IMG/VR virus record: IMGVR_UViG_3300028581_000141
Location: 1 to 32,734 of that record
Length of the DNA stretch: 32,734 bases
Reading direction: 5' to 3' (one strand)
DNA from: a virus
In this document: positions 32,271 to 32,734 of the stretch, one piece after another
How the letters are laid out: every line of letters begins with the position of its first letter
Numbering within the stretch: the stretch's first letter is position 1
Notes under the pieces: generated by a model
The model's input: the letters and a program-made list of their open reading frames with translations, nothing else
Told to the model about the DNA's origin: nothing
The model's database searches: none
Position numbers and translations under genes: made by a program

Positions 32271-32734
32271 ACAGGCAGGGTTGCCACCTGTTTGATCGAT
32301 TGTTCTTGATGTTTCAGCTTCATAAATACCACTGCTCGGATTATCAGAAAGCATTGAATTACTTTTATCAGAGCAAATACCATAAGCCTTTTGTTCACTA
32401 ACCACAAACGGTTGATTATTTCCACCAGTTCCGTAATTAGCCATAACTGTTTGTGCTACATCAAGCGGGCCTATAAAACGGGTATCCTGTCCGTGGTTTT
32501 CGAATACACATTGCGGACCTTTAAAATCTGAATTAAGCAAAGCAAATGCTGTATTTTCAGAAATAGGTAGACCTTTTTGACGTTCACTCATAATCGCAAT
32601 ACATAATTGATTGTCACCCATTTGTGCTCTTAATGTGCAAGCTTGCTCACATGAAAAATGACCTCCCAATCTGCTCATTGCTCCTGGTTCAAAACTGATT
32701 GTCTCTCCAGTGCAACTTTTAGCATTGGGGGTAA
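32256..32734 (-). pseudogene. DNA cytosine-5 methyltransferase, middle part, split by RIT element and cut by window edge
   Basis: The frame is open to the window edge, so the gene starts outside. Visible sequence is ETISFEPGAMSRLGGHF, TLRAQMGDNQLCIAIM, and FENHGQDTRFIGPLDVAQTVMANYGTGGNNQPFVV, the variable target-recognition region found in phage-type m5C methyltransferases of Firmicutes. Phage sequence ends at ...GGNPACN (32268); the inserted DNA then adds HYP and a TAA stop. The remainder of the gene is at 28107-28778. Such enzymes methylate phage DNA against host restriction; as interrupted, the product lacks motifs IX and X. Confidence 0.88.

Larger units (their letters stand above)
1..32734 (-). 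mobile_element. Prophage (partial), contractile-tailed phage with HK97-type head
   Basis: Nearly every gene runs on the minus strand in canonical phage order: packaging, portal, protease, capsid, connectors, sheath, tube, chaperone, tape measure, baseplate, fibres, lysis, integration recombinases. Sheath and tube genes plus Xkd-like baseplate genes show a contractile tail like PBSX; the ClpP-like protease and capsid show an HK97-type head. The left end falls inside a recombinase gene and the right end inside a methyltransferase gene, so neither attachment site is visible. Apart from the split methyltransferase, every structural gene present looks intact, so the structural part may be functional. 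Confidence 0.95.

Noticed and set aside
28107-32734. Two separate methyltransferase-like genes flanking the recombinases
   Set aside because: The two pieces join without loss or repeat of any residue when the element is removed, so they are one interrupted gene.

Overview
The window is almost entirely one prophage, encoded on the minus strand, in an AT-rich Gram-positive host. Tandem large serine recombinases, an LLH-family holin, PBSX/Xkd-like baseplate genes and the DUF6329-type small gene all point to Clostridia; I cannot name the species. The left edge cuts a serine recombinase and the right edge cuts a DNA cytosine methyltransferase, so both attachment sites, the replication and lysogeny genes and the host flanks lie outside.

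In the direction of transcription (right to left) the phage reads: a cytosine-5 methyltransferase (split, see below); a block of small unrecognised or weakly recognised genes (about 28.0 to 25.3 kb); large terminase, portal, ClpP-like prohead protease and HK97-fold capsid; connector, head closure, HK97-gp10-like and tail terminator proteins; tail sheath, tail tube and an XkdN-type tail assembly chaperone with a textbook -1 slippery site leading into a second short frame; tape measure; an XkdP-like protein without LysM; an AbrB/RelE-type toxin-antitoxin pair with its own promoter; hub (XkdQ), XkdR, XkdS, XkdT (J) and XkdU/YmfQ baseplate proteins; a large self-cleaving repeat-rich fibre and three further fibre/appendage proteins, one collagen-like; two exported proteins of unknown role; holin, small membrane protein and amidase; then a zinc-finger/HTH protein, a 52-residue SHOCT-like protein and two translationally coupled serine recombinases. 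This is a contractile-tailed (myovirus) phage with an HK97-type head.

The most interesting structure is at the right end. The methyltransferase gene is interrupted by a complete element of about 3.5 kb carrying three overlapping, co-oriented tyrosine recombinase genes between 93-bp near-identical inverted repeats. Each repeat contains a palindrome of about 36 bp. This is the layout of a RIT (recombinase-in-trio) element, nested here in a prophage. The ancestral methyltransferase sequence can be rebuilt exactly across the insertion, leaving a 5-bp TGATT direct repeat and an extra 20-bp palindromic stretch at the right end only. The outer part of the repeat carries an outward ribosome binding site and ATG that fuse in frame to the C-terminal methyltransferase fragment.

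Other points worth attention are the likely AUU start codon of the large terminase just downstream of a terminator-like hairpin, the A AAA AAC frameshift site in the tail chaperone, a structured terminase-portal intergenic region, and the absence of a recognisable small terminase gene.
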